A DNA stretch of 33,864 nt from Glaciecola sp. UBA2563 (GTDB lineage Bacteria > Pseudomonadota > Gammaproteobacteria > Enterobacterales > Alteromonadaceae). Below, one piece after another: positions 13,158 through 22,070 of the stretch. The translations under genes were made by a program, and so were the position numbers. Numbering within the stretch: the first letter of the stretch is position 1; each line of letters opens with the position of its first letter. Below the pieces are notes generated by a model, which worked only from the letters and a program-made list of their open reading frames with translations, was not told the origin of the DNA and searched no databases. The stretch is from positions 1 to 33,864 of the forward strand of contig DDLV01000104.1 in NCBI GenBank assembly GCA_002340325.1, written 5' to 3'.

Positions 13158-15968
13158 ATGTCACATTTCAAGAAAAGCGTTTTGGCCTTATCGGTTACCA
13201 CTGCGTTAAGCGGTGTGAGTATCAGCGCACTAGCGCAGGAAACTGATCAAAGTGCTGAACAAGAAACGGAAGTCATTCAGGTCACAGGTATTCGTGGAGC
13301 ACTTCAACGCGCTCAAGCGATAAAAATGGATGAAACTTCAATCGTTCAAGCAATTTCGGCAGAAGATATCGGTAAGTTGCCTGACACGTCAGTTGCAGAA
13401 TCACTGGCACGTTTACCAGGCCTAGCCGGTGAACGTCGAAATGGACGAACCAGCGGCTTGTCGGTTCGAGGCTTCAACGAAAACTACGTCGCTGCATCTC
13501 TCAACGGCAGAGAATTGCTTGGTATGGGTGACAACCGTGGAGTTGAATTTGACCTTTACCCTTCAGAAATTGTTTCTAACATTCTTGTCTACAAAACGTC
13601 AGAAGCAGGTCTTTTGGCACAAGGCATTGGCGGTACAATTGATCTTCAAACTATCAAGCCTCTCTCTGCCGACAGCACCTTTACCATCAACGGCAACATC
13701 GAAAGAAATGCTGAAGACGCGGGCAACCCTGACTACGATAACGAAGGACACAGAATTTCACTTAACTTTGTAGACCAATTTGCAGATGACAAGTTGGGTC
13801 TAGCTTTGACCATAGCGTCAATGGAATCTCCTCGACAGGAAAGGCAATTCCGTGCATGGGGTGATGGTAACTGGGCGCAAGACGGTGATGGTAACTTTAT
13901 CTTAGGTGGACACGATTCCTTCACACGTTCAGCAGAGTTAAAACGTGATTCTGTTGCAGCTGTTGTTCAATACGCACCTAGTGATGACTTGATGATTCAA
14001 CTGGATGCTTTGTACATCGATTTCGAAGAAAATGATGCGCGTCGCGGTTTGGAAGAAGGTTTAGCATGGGGTGGTCCGACGACTACCGTGGCTGTTGATA
14101 ATGGGTTCGTTACTGAAGCATACACAGACGGTTTCTTCTCAGTCATCAGAAATGATTTGAGAAGCCAAGAATCAGAGCTAACCACTATAGCCCTTAATGT
14201 AGAATATACGATCAACGACACGTGGACGGGTATTTTTGATTATTCAACGGGTGAAGTTGATAAGACAATTACAGATATCGAGAGTTATTCAGGAACAGGC
14301 CGTGCTGGTGTCGATGGGCGTCCATTACCCGCTCGCTCTTGGACAATGAACGGCGGTCTACCTACATTTGGTCCGCACCCAGATGCTGCTGCATTCCCTG
14401 CAGTTAACCTAACTGACCCATCAATCATTTCACTTGCGGGTCCACAGCCATGGGGTGCATCATTAGCGCCAGTGCCGTTCCTACAAGGAAATCCAGACTT
14501 CGGTCCTGAAACAGGACAAGACGGATTCGTTAACCAGCCAATATTTGATGAAGAACTTGATACCCTAAGACTAGAGCTTGAAGGCTATGTCGAATGGGGG
14601 ATCTTTACCCAGTTAAACGTCGGTGTTAATTACTCAGACCGCACCAAGTCAAAAGTTAACGGCGGTGCTTATTTGACTTCACCTGTATGGCCAGATGCAG
14701 ACCCCATTCCTAATATCTTGGGTGTAGCTGATCTCAGTTGGTTGGGATTAGAAGGCGTGTTGGCATACGACAGCTTGGCGCTATTTAACAGCGGTTACTA
14801 TACATCTACTGATGCTGCTGACTTGGAAACTGGAAGACTTGCAGACACGTATACTGTAGATGAAGAAATATTAACAGTGTTTGCCAAGTTAGAAATCGAC
14901 ACCGAAATCGGCGACGTATTTGTCAAAGGTAACATTGGTCTTCAGTTTGTAGACTCAGACCAGCAAGCGACTGGGTTCAGCACTACTATCGATGAAAGCT
15001 TATTTGTGAATGCGGTGCCTATTAGCGATGGAACAGATTACTCTGACTTGCTACCCTCTTTGAACTTAGCGTTTGAAGTCGCTGAAAATGAGTTTGTGCG
15101 TTTGGGCGCTTCTAAGATTCAAAGCCGTCCAAGAATGGATGACATGCGTCCTAACAATAACGCATCGTTTAATTTTGCATCTGGGACCTCACAGTTCTTG
15201 TGGTCAGGTAGCACGGGTAATGCACGTCTAAAACCACTAGAAGCTAACCAGTTTGATATTTCCTATGAGAACTACTTCTCGCCTGATGGCTACTTTGCAA
15301 TCAGCTGGTTCTACAAAGACCTGACTAACTGGCATGGTGATGGAAATACATTAACTGATTTCTCTGACCTTTACATCCCAGGATACCACGGTATCAGAGA
15401 TGCAGATGGCAACCTTTTACCGTTAACTGAACCAGAGCAGTTCCTCGGCGAAGTTTCTTTCAGAGAAGACGGTGCAAAAGGTTCGGTTGAAGGATGGGAA
15501 GTTCAAGCGAGCATAGCATTCGGTGAATTCGTAGATGCGCTAGACGGTTTTGGTATGTTCGCCAGTGCGACATTCCTTGACGGTGAGCTAGAATTCCAAG
15601 ACGGCGGTAGAGGGTTTGTACCTGGTTTGTCAGATGAGACCTACTCATTGACGCTTTACTACGAAAAAGCAGGATGGGAATTCCGTGTTGCTGGTACTAA
15701 GCGTGATGAATTCTCAACCGAAACTCGCGGTTTGAGTCTAGCGCTTGCAGAAACGCGCGGAGCAGGTTCAACCTTGGTGGATGCTCAAATCGGTTATGAC
15801 TTTAGCGAGTCTGATATTGAGTGGCTGCAAGGCTTGAGAGTGACACTACAGGGTCAAAACCTGACAGACGAAGATGATGTCACGTTTGCTAACGGCGACC
15901 CGCGTCAAATCGTAACGTTCTCAACCTTTGGCGCTAACTACTTGTTAGGATTTAATTACTCTTTCTAA
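13158..15968 (+). CDS. TonB-dependent outer-membrane receptor (TIGR01782-type)
   Basis: 936 residues. The signal peptide (MSHFKKSVLALSVTTALSGV... cleaved after ALA, about residue 26) is followed by a TonB-box-like EVIQVTGIRG and the plug domain: AISAEDIGKLPDTSVAESLA, LPGLAGERRNGRTSGLSVRG, then GVEFDLYPSEIV and GGTIDLQT. The remainder is a long beta-barrel ending in the outer-membrane signal LGFNYSF with a terminal Phe. The plug sequence is that of the large Xanthomonas/Caulobacter class used for carbohydrate import. The neighbouring amylase and the shared operator motif suggest malto-oligosaccharide or another glucan fragment as substrate. A strong terminator and then two flavin halogenase-like genes follow; that trio is a recurrent arrangement in marine gammaproteobacteria. 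Confidence 0.95.
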   Translation: MSHFKKSVLALSVTTALSGVSISALAQETDQSAEQETEVIQVTGIRGALQRAQAIKMDETSIVQAISAEDIGKLPDTSVAESLARLPGLAGERRNGRTSGLSVRGFNENYVAASLNGRELLGMGDNRGVEFDLYPSEIVSNILVYKTSEAGLLAQGIGGTIDLQTIKPLSADSTFTINGNIERNAEDAGNPDYDNEGHRISLNFVDQFADDKLGLALTIASMESPRQERQFRAWGDGNWAQDGDGNFILGGHDSFTRSAELKRDSVAAVVQYAPSDDLMIQLDALYIDFEENDARRGLEEGLAWGGPTTTVAVDNGFVTEAYTDGFFSVIRNDLRSQESELTTIALNVEYTINDTWTGIFDYSTGEVDKTITDIESYSGTGRAGVDGRPLPARSWTMNGGLPTFGPHPDAAAFPAVNLTDPSIISLAGPQPWGASLAPVPFLQGNPDFGPETGQDGFVNQPIFDEELDTLRLELEGYVEWGIFTQLNVGVNYSDRTKSKVNGGAYLTSPVWPDADPIPNILGVADLSWLGLEGVLAYDSLALFNSGYYTSTDAADLETGRLADTYTVDEEILTVFAKLEIDTEIGDVFVKGNIGLQFVDSDQQATGFSTTIDESLFVNAVPISDGTDYSDLLPSLNLAFEVAENEFVRLGASKIQSRPRMDDMRPNNNASFNFASGTSQFLWSGSTGNARLKPLEANQFDISYENYFSPDGYFAISWFYKDLTNWHGDGNTLTDFSDLYIPGYHGIRDADGNLLPLTEPEQFLGEVSFREDGAKGSVEGWEVQASIAFGEFVDALDGFGMFASATFLDGELEFQDGGRGFVPGLSDETYSLTLYYEKAGWEFRVAGTKRDEFSTETRGLSLALAETRGAGSTLVDAQIGYDFSESDIEWLQGLRVTLQGQNLTDEDDVTFANGDPRQIVTFSTFGANYLLGFNYSF

Positions 15969-16032
15969 CATGTAATAGTGGCTAAATATCGACTCAGTCT
16001 TGACGGAATCGGTATTTAGACGTAAAAACGTA

Positions 16033-16065
16033 AAGTCCCAATCGAGTTTGTATTGGGACTTTTTT
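16033..16065 (+). terminator. Strong intrinsic terminator after the TonB receptor
   Basis: A perfect 10-bp stem, AAGTCCCAAT (16033-16042) with ATTGGGACTT (16052-16061), nine-base loop, then TTTT. It sits only 23 bp before the halogenase-like gene, so that gene either depends on read-through or on a promoter overlapping the hairpin. Confidence 0.9.
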
Positions 16066-16087
16066 ATATAAGCGATATGGGTATTCT

Positions 16088-17578
16088 ATGAACGAATCTA
16101 TCAAAAAAGTGGTTGTTGTCGGTGGTGGAACTGCTGGTTGGTTGTCGGCGGCTTTGCTCAAAAAAGTCATGGGCCAATCGATCGAGCTTGAGTTGGTAGA
16201 GTCAGAGGCAATAGGTACTGTTGGCGTCGGCGAAGCAACAATCCCCCCAATTAGAATGCTCAACAATGTATTGGGATTGAATGAAGCCGAGTTTATTCGT
16301 GAAACTAAAGCGACAATAAAGCTTGCGATAAAATTTGAAAACTGGCGAGTCAATGGTGGAGGCTATCTACATACCTTCGGTTCCCCAGGTAGAAGCTATG
16401 CATTTTGCCATTTCCATCATTTTTTAAATCGCGCACGCAAGGAGTTAGCCGAAACATCCACTATCTGGGATTACGACTTAAATTACTTGAGTGCTATGGA
16501 AGGTCGCTTTGCCAAAATGGATGTCAAAGATCCAATTTTAGATATGCCGTTTGCTTACCATTTTGATGCGTCCTTGTATGCTAAATTTCTGCGCAAGATA
16601 GCTGAGCAATCCGGCGCTACAAGAACCGAAGGAATGATTGCAGATGTTACACAAGATCCCATGACAGGATTTATCAAAAGTGTGCATTTAAAGGATGGTA
16701 AAGAAATAAAGGGGGACTTATTTATTGACTGCTCGGGATTTAGAGGTTTACTCATTCAACAAAAGCTCGGTGCAGGTTACGATGATTGGAGTCATTGGTT
16801 GCCGTGTGATAGAGCGATAGCGATCCCATCAAATCGTTTTGAAAAAACACTTCCTTACACGCGTTCCATCGCGCATAAAGCTGGATGGCAGTGGCGCATT
16901 CCTTTGCAGCATCGAAATGGTAATGGCCATGTATATTGCAGTAATTACATTTCTGATGATGAAGCTTTGCACACTTTAAAAAATAATTTGGAAACTGAGG
17001 CCGTCGGAGAACCTAATTTTATTCGTTTTAAAACAGGACGCAGGCGTAAACAGTGGCATAAGAATGTTATCGCCGTCGGACTGTCTAGTGGATTCCTTGA
17101 GCCATTGGAATCAACCAGTATTCATTTGATCCAGTCTGCGGTCGTAAGGCTGCTGCATTTATTTCCTCATGATGGTATTAATGAAAGCATCGTTGCCGAA
17201 TACAATGCGCAATCCAAATTAGAATTTGAACAAATTCGCGATTTCATCATCCTTCATTACCATGTAAATGAGCGGGATGACAGTCAGTTTTGGCGTGATG
17301 TTAGGAATATGGAAGTCCCCGAGCGCCTAAAACATAAAATTGCGTTATTCCGCCAAAATGGACGGCTCATCAACGAACACAACGATTTGTTTTTGGATGC
17401 TTCATGGCTTCAAGTTATGCAGGGACAGGGCGTAACACCAGAAGATTATCACCCAATGGCAAAAGGTGTATCTGAGCAAAATTTGCTAGAAATGCTAAAA
17501 ACCATTCGAAAAATCAAACAAGATCCAGTGTCCAAACTGCCAACCCACGATGAGTTTCTTGAGAAGGTGTGTGGATAA
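16088..17578 (+). CDS. Tryptophan halogenase-like flavoprotein, first copy
   Basis: 496 residues, the usual size for flavin-dependent halogenases (PF04820). FAD-binding GGGTAGW at 12-18. GVGEATIPP at 46-54 matches the conserved FAD/chloride-side loop. Lys78 (in ATIKLAIKFENW) aligns with the catalytic lysine of PrnA-type enzymes. WQWRIP at 267-272 is the WxWxIP halogenase signature that keeps these enzymes from acting as monooxygenases. EPLEST at 338-343 supplies the conserved glutamate (Glu341). All hallmark residues are therefore present. Known chemistry of the family: FADH2-dependent oxidation of halide to halogenate indole or tryptophan-like substrates; the natural substrates of receptor-linked copies are unknown. 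It is followed immediately by a second copy, with overlapping ends. Confidence 0.92.
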   Translation: MNESIKKVVVVGGGTAGWLSAALLKKVMGQSIELELVESEAIGTVGVGEATIPPIRMLNNVLGLNEAEFIRETKATIKLAIKFENWRVNGGGYLHTFGSPGRSYAFCHFHHFLNRARKELAETSTIWDYDLNYLSAMEGRFAKMDVKDPILDMPFAYHFDASLYAKFLRKIAEQSGATRTEGMIADVTQDPMTGFIKSVHLKDGKEIKGDLFIDCSGFRGLLIQQKLGAGYDDWSHWLPCDRAIAIPSNRFEKTLPYTRSIAHKAGWQWRIPLQHRNGNGHVYCSNYISDDEALHTLKNNLETEAVGEPNFIRFKTGRRRKQWHKNVIAVGLSSGFLEPLESTSIHLIQSAVVRLLHLFPHDGINESIVAEYNAQSKLEFEQIRDFIILHYHVNERDDSQFWRDVRNMEVPERLKHKIALFRQNGRLINEHNDLFLDASWLQVMQGQGVTPEDYHPMAKGVSEQNLLEMLKTIRKIKQDPVSKLPTHDEFLEKVCG

Positions 17579-19076
17579 GCCTTTGGACATTGTAATTGCA
17601 GGCGGCGGCACCGCAGGTTGGTTAGCCGCAAATCTATTGGTTAAGTTGTGCCCAGCAGAACGGGTTAACGTCACATTAGTAGAATCTCCCGACATTGGCA
17701 TCATTGGTGTTGGTGAGGGCTCAACACCCACGTTAAAACGATTCTTTGAACTCATTGAAGTATCAGAAAGCGAGTGGATGCCCAAATGCAATGCAACCTA
17801 CAAGGTAGGCATTCAATTTCATGATTGGAGTCCAAAATCAGGTATCAAAAGTTACCGCCATCCCTTTATTTCACAAACGGATGTGTTTACGCAACGTGCG
17901 TTTGAAGTTAACTGCCGAACGCGCCGATTAGGTCTAGATACGCATACGACACCGGAAGACTTCCTAATTAATGGTATTTTAGCAAAACAAAATAAAGGTC
18001 CATTGACGCCAGAAACCTTTCCGTTTCAAATCCAGTATGGCTATCATTTTGACAGCGGTTTGCTAGGACAATTTCTGTGCGACCTAGCAAAAGTGAGAGG
18101 CGTCAATCATCTACAGAAAAATATCAGCGAAATCAAAACGCATCCAGATGGCAGCATTGCCTCGCTGTTATGTGATGATAACCACGAAATTAAAGGGGAT
18201 TTCTTTATTGACTGTACAGGCTTTAAGGGCCTGCTTATTCAACAAACCTTAGGTGTCAGTTTCAACAGCTATAAAGAAAACCTGTTTAACGATGCCGCTG
18301 TCGTGATGCCAACACCAGTAAATGAAAATATTCCAAGTGAAACAGATGCCACTGCGTTGTCTTGCGGATGGAGCTGGCGAATTCCGTTGCAGAACAGATA
18401 TGGCAATGGGTATGTATATAGTTCTGATTATTTATCCGAGGATGCTGCTGAAACGGAGTTTCGACAACAAATCGATATGCTGGAGAGTGAGTCTGAATGT
18501 AGACATCTCAAAATGAAAGTTGGACAGGTAGAGCGCCATTGGGAGAAAAACTGCCTTGCCTTAGGTCTTTCTCAGGGGTTTATTGAACCTTTAGAAGCAA
18601 CAGCACTGCACCTTGTACAAATTTGTACTGAAATGTTTATCGATAGACTTATCGAGGGTGACTACAGCAATACTTATCAAGACGAATACAATAAATTTGC
18701 GAAGCTGCGGTTCGATAAGGTAAGGGACTATATTGTCGCGCATTATAAACTTAATACACGTGATGACAGCGACTACTGGCGAGACAATAGAAACAATACG
18801 CATATCTCAACATCTTTGGCCCAAGTGCTCGATCAATGGTTCAAGTGCGAAGATTTAACCGCCGAAATTAAACGGCAAAATATCAGCATGCACTGGGATA
18901 CGATCTCTTGGCATTGCTTACTGGCTGGATATGGCGCATATCCGCCAATAGCACCAAATCAACCCGGAAAAGGCGATCACTTCATCGAGCAAAACGTAGC
19001 TTCATTTGTCGAACGTTGCGCGCTGAACTTCAATTCTCATAGAGACAATCTTAATAGTCTAACCAACACGCTTTGA
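17550..19076 (+). CDS. Tryptophan halogenase-like flavoprotein, second copy
   Basis: 508 residues if started at ATG 17550, overlapping the first halogenase by 29 bp. A GTG at 17571 with GAGAAGG just upstream would give 501 residues (MDKPLDIVIAGGG...) and only 8 bp of overlap, so the start is uncertain. Signatures: GGGTAGW (18-24), GVGEGSTP, Lys85 in NATYKVGIQFHDW, WSWRIP in the middle and EPLEAT, so the catalytic set is complete. The copies share the frame but are clearly diverged, so this is an old duplication and not a recent one. Translational coupling is likely and the two may form a heteromeric or sequential pair. Substrate unknown. Confidence 0.92.
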   Translation: MSFLRRCVDKPLDIVIAGGGTAGWLAANLLVKLCPAERVNVTLVESPDIGIIGVGEGSTPTLKRFFELIEVSESEWMPKCNATYKVGIQFHDWSPKSGIKSYRHPFISQTDVFTQRAFEVNCRTRRLGLDTHTTPEDFLINGILAKQNKGPLTPETFPFQIQYGYHFDSGLLGQFLCDLAKVRGVNHLQKNISEIKTHPDGSIASLLCDDNHEIKGDFFIDCTGFKGLLIQQTLGVSFNSYKENLFNDAAVVMPTPVNENIPSETDATALSCGWSWRIPLQNRYGNGYVYSSDYLSEDAAETEFRQQIDMLESESECRHLKMKVGQVERHWEKNCLALGLSQGFIEPLEATALHLVQICTEMFIDRLIEGDYSNTYQDEYNKFAKLRFDKVRDYIVAHYKLNTRDDSDYWRDNRNNTHISTSLAQVLDQWFKCEDLTAEIKRQNISMHWDTISWHCLLAGYGAYPPIAPNQPGKGDHFIEQNVASFVERCALNFNSHRDNLNSLTNTL

Positions 19077-19142
19077 CATAATCCTAAAGTATAGTAACGT
19101 TTACGTTCTCATTGTTTGTTCTAAAGACAAAGGACTGGTTTG

Positions 19143-20492
19143 ATGCGCGCAACAAGACTTGGTGTTATAAGTTTATTCATTTTGTTTTTTTCCACCCTTC
19201 TTTCGCCAACTGTGTATGCTCAACAGATGGATGCTCAATTGAATTTGGCTAAACGGAATCTTGTGCAAATCGAAAAGAACCTTTCAAGTTTGAAAGCCGG
19301 TGATGTCGCAAGTTACAACCGCATATCAGAAAAACTCACCAAAACAGCCGAATTGATAAAAGCGTCTTCTAGTCAAGCTCACCCTGATTATGCAACAAGC
19401 ATTGAAAAGTGGAATGCTTATCAACAGCAAATGGTCCAGATCGCTCAAACATGGGGATCGGCAAACCAACAAAATGTGGTTTCATCTACATCTGAAGAGC
19501 AAACAGGGGCGCAATCAAGCCAGCCTCAATCAGCAGGCACTAGGTTAGTGGATGCAGATGCAATTTTGAGTAAATATCAGCGCCAAAACCGCCCTAAACT
19601 TGCGCAATATCCCAGCCCTGAAGACGCCAGAAAATGGGCGGAAGCAACTAAGCTACTGCAAACTACGGAATTAGAAAAAGATCTTAAGTTACTAAATGAT
19701 CCTAGCGTGAGTAAACAAGACGCCAATAGAGTAAGCAGATGGATAGGCGGGCAGTTTCAAACACAAATTAACGAAGACATTCAAGCTGCTTTTCAGCGCT
19801 TTAACGGGTCTGCTTTAACGGCGGTAAATTTATCCAAACAAATTCTAGCTGTCGACGAGAGCGACGACATGAAGGCGTTCAATATGGCGAATGGTGCTAT
19901 TGGCAGAGAAAATGCCTCGACATTAAATAACGGATTGATCGCAAGTGCAGTTGGTCAAGCACTAGATGAAACGTTTCCGGATTTGGCTAACCCTAATCGA
20001 CTACAAGAAATTGAATATATTGCGAAGGGTCAATCGCGATTTGACCAGATGTTGGCAGGAGTAGGGGCAACTTCGCAAGCACTTGCAAAGATGCCAAAAA
20101 AACAGAGGAAGGTGAACCCAACGTTTCTAAAAGGAATAAAGCAGGAGCTATGGTATAGAGGGAGCACGCTAGCGTATCTTGATGCCAAAGGGAGCATATG
20201 GATGTCCAACAAAGATGTCGGGGACATAACAGCAAACGGCACTATATGGGTGGGCAGTAACGACTTGGGATCTATTGAACCAGATGGAAAGGTTTGGTTT
20301 CGAGGAAATCATATAGGTACGCTGGAAGAAAATGGAAAAGTCTGGAGAAATGGCACGCAAGTTGGATTGGTTGAGACAGACAGCGGAAAGGTGTGGATTG
20401 ATGGCAATTCAAACGGCGAGATAGTGCCGTTTGAAGGCGAATGGAAGCGAGCAGCCGTTGTATATTTCTTCCAAGATCTCTTCTCGGAATAA
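19143..20492 (+). CDS. Exported protein with C-terminal four-fold beta-flower-like repeats
   Basis: 449 residues from the ATG at 19143 (AAGGA upstream; the TTG directly before is ignored). The signal peptide ends at VYA|QQ (about 27). About 30-110 are helical; about 115-140 form a Ser/Gln/Thr-rich linker (VVSSTSEEQTGAQSSQPQSA); about 150-330 are a helical domain of unknown type. The last ~100 residues repeat the pattern G.IW..(N/G)..(V/I)G.I...G.VW: SIWMSNKDVGDI, TIWVGSNDLGSI, KVWFRGNHIGTL, KVWRNGTQVGLV and KVWIDGNSNGEI. Such repeats occur in the bacterial beta-flower fold. Its gene starts 66 bp after the second halogenase-like gene and may belong to the same transcript. Function unknown. Confidence 0.8.
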   Translation: MRATRLGVISLFILFFSTLLSPTVYAQQMDAQLNLAKRNLVQIEKNLSSLKAGDVASYNRISEKLTKTAELIKASSSQAHPDYATSIEKWNAYQQQMVQIAQTWGSANQQNVVSSTSEEQTGAQSSQPQSAGTRLVDADAILSKYQRQNRPKLAQYPSPEDARKWAEATKLLQTTELEKDLKLLNDPSVSKQDANRVSRWIGGQFQTQINEDIQAAFQRFNGSALTAVNLSKQILAVDESDDMKAFNMANGAIGRENASTLNNGLIASAVGQALDETFPDLANPNRLQEIEYIAKGQSRFDQMLAGVGATSQALAKMPKKQRKVNPTFLKGIKQELWYRGSTLAYLDAKGSIWMSNKDVGDITANGTIWVGSNDLGSIEPDGKVWFRGNHIGTLEENGKVWRNGTQVGLVETDSGKVWIDGNSNGEIVPFEGEWKRAAVVYFFQDLFSE

Positions 20493-20495
20493 AGA

Positions 20496-20520
20496 TTGGG
20501 TGTACTTAAACTGACGTACC
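20496..20520 (+). repeat. Possible weak relative of the 30-bp palindromic repeat
   Basis: TTGGGTGTACTTAAA and a trailing GTACC resemble the core and right end of the copies at 8639 and 5326. The left arm is missing, so this may be chance. Confidence 0.25.
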
Positions 20521-20656
20521 AGTTGTTAGTGGACGCAGATTTAATTTGAAAAAACAAAGTGGTGTTTTAACATGTATTTTACAATGTTCAGTTCTCGTCA
20601 TCTGTATTCAAAAATGCATCGATAAAGATGCACTTACTTAATTAATAAGGCAGGAT

Positions 20657-21442
20657 ATGAAAAAGGTTTTACTCTCACTTTTAGTGATTATTGCAATAGT
20701 TGTCGGGCTTGCGCTTTATTTTCTAGGCGGGGCTGGCGACTTTATTAAACAACAAATAGAGCAGCAGGGAAGTAAATTTTTGGGTACTAGCGTTACGGTA
20801 AGCGCAGTTGACTTGGCACTAACAGAGGGAAGGCTCACTATCTCTAATGTTGATGTACAAAATCCAACAGGCTTTAGTAAAACAAAAGCGCTCGGACTAG
20901 GTGGGATAACATTAGACCTTCAGGGTTCAACAAGTGAACCTTACGTCATTCAAGAGGTGACTATATCATCACCCGAGATTTTGTATGAATTGGACGCAAG
21001 TGGTAATGGCAATTTATTAGCGCTAAAAGATAACCTTCAGAAAATGTTACCCACAAGTTCAGAGCCACCTCCTCCAACAAGTTCAGAGCCATTGCCATTG
21101 GTAATTGTTGAAAATGTAACGGTTGAAAATACAGTATTGAAACTCGATTTCGAAAATCTACCTACGGGCGGAATCGAACTCAGCAACAAACAATACGATA
21201 TCACGCTGCCAACATTTAATGCCGGTTCTGTTGGTGCGCCAAACGGTATACCCGCCGATCAAGTAGGCGCTGCAATCGCTAACACTATGCTTGACAACAT
21301 CATCGCACAAGCAAAGGAAGAAGCAAAAAATCGATTGAAAGAAGAAGCGAAAGAAAAACTTCAAGAGGAAGTTGACGCGAAGAAAGACGAATTGAAAGAA
21401 AAGGCGAAGGAAAAGTTAAAAGGTCTTTTGGGCTCGGGTTAA
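20657..21442 (+). CDS. AsmA-like membrane-anchored periplasmic protein
   Basis: 261 residues with a ribosome-binding AGG upstream. One N-terminal transmembrane helix (MKKVLLSLLVIIAIVVGLAL) leads into a beta-rich segment typical of AsmA/DUF748 N termini: GTSVTVSAVDLALTEGRLTI, SNVDVQNPTGF, and later VTISSPEILYELD. A Pro/Ser-rich duplication (SSEPPPPTSSEP) links to a second strand-rich part with VIVENVTVENTVL. The C terminus (about 215-258) is an amphipathic Lys/Glu helix (KEEAKNRLKEEAKEKLQEEV). AsmA-like proteins act in envelope and lipid homeostasis, but this one is far shorter than classical AsmA. Convergent with the I9-like gene, 9 bp apart. Confidence 0.8.
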   Translation: MKKVLLSLLVIIAIVVGLALYFLGGAGDFIKQQIEQQGSKFLGTSVTVSAVDLALTEGRLTISNVDVQNPTGFSKTKALGLGGITLDLQGSTSEPYVIQEVTISSPEILYELDASGNGNLLALKDNLQKMLPTSSEPPPPTSSEPLPLVIVENVTVENTVLKLDFENLPTGGIELSNKQYDITLPTFNAGSVGAPNGIPADQVGAAIANTMLDNIIAQAKEEAKNRLKEEAKEKLQEEVDAKKDELKEKAKEKLKGLLGSG

Positions 21443-21451
21443 CCGGCCATA

Positions 21452-21889
21452 TTACTGTTTTTGTAAGGTTATCCCACTACGAGACTCATCAGCATAGTCA
21501 TCATAACCATAGTCGTTGAGGCTCAAGTAAAGCCTCTCCGGCTTGAATGTATCGCTTGTAGTCATAACCGTACGGTCATGTTGTAATCGAAAATTACCCG
21601 CAACTTGTATCTCCGAAACTTGCTCCGGGGTAAGCATAGCGGCAACCGCATTGATCATTGGAAAGTTTTGGCTAACACTTGCACCAAGTGTTTCGAGCAT
21701 AGTGTGTATGTCTGCTATATCGTCACCTTGTAGTATGTAAGCGCTTGTTTTATTTGAAACATTCACACTGCTTGAGTTAGCGTAATTGGCATTTTCGGAT
21801 AAAATAAAGCCTTGGGTAGATGTGTCTTGAGAATACATACCAATGCCTACTGATGCCATAATCACCACAAGTACTAATAATAACTTCAT
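21452..21889 (-). CDS. Secreted subtilase-propeptide-like (inhibitor I9) protein without protease domain
   Basis: 145 residues from ATG 21887-21889, preceded by GGGGAG; an upstream in-frame extension of seven codons has no site. N-terminal hydrophobic signal or anchor (MKLLLVLVVIMASVGIGMYS). Residues about 50-108 resemble the I9 propeptide fold of subtilisin-type proteases: YILQGDDIADIHTMLETLGA, NAVAAMLTPEQVSEIQ, then FRLQHDRTV, matching the usual 'in.vaa.lt..qv..l...p.v..v..D' pattern. In proteases this domain folds and blocks the active site; here the frame ends about 37 residues later (GITLQKQ) with no catalytic domain. It could be a free inhibitor of a subtilase encoded elsewhere or the remnant of a truncated protease gene. 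The domain call is by pattern. Confidence 0.65.
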   Translation of the reverse strand: MKLLLVLVVIMASVGIGMYSQDTSTQGFILSENANYANSSSVNVSNKTSAYILQGDDIADIHTMLETLGASVSQNFPMINAVAAMLTPEQVSEIQVAGNFRLQHDRTVMTTSDTFKPERLYLSLNDYGYDDYADESRSGITLQKQ

Positions 21890-22070
21890 ACACTCCCCTC
21901 TCCTGTTCAATAAGACCTGTCTTACAGATTCAGACTCTACAGAAACCTACTTTCGAAATTCTAAAAGTATACATAAATACTCGTATTGATAAGTATGTGA
22001 AAAAATAACCGTATATAACGGCAAGACAGGTAGTGCGGCTTCTTGATAAAGCTATCGAGGTCAACACGTC

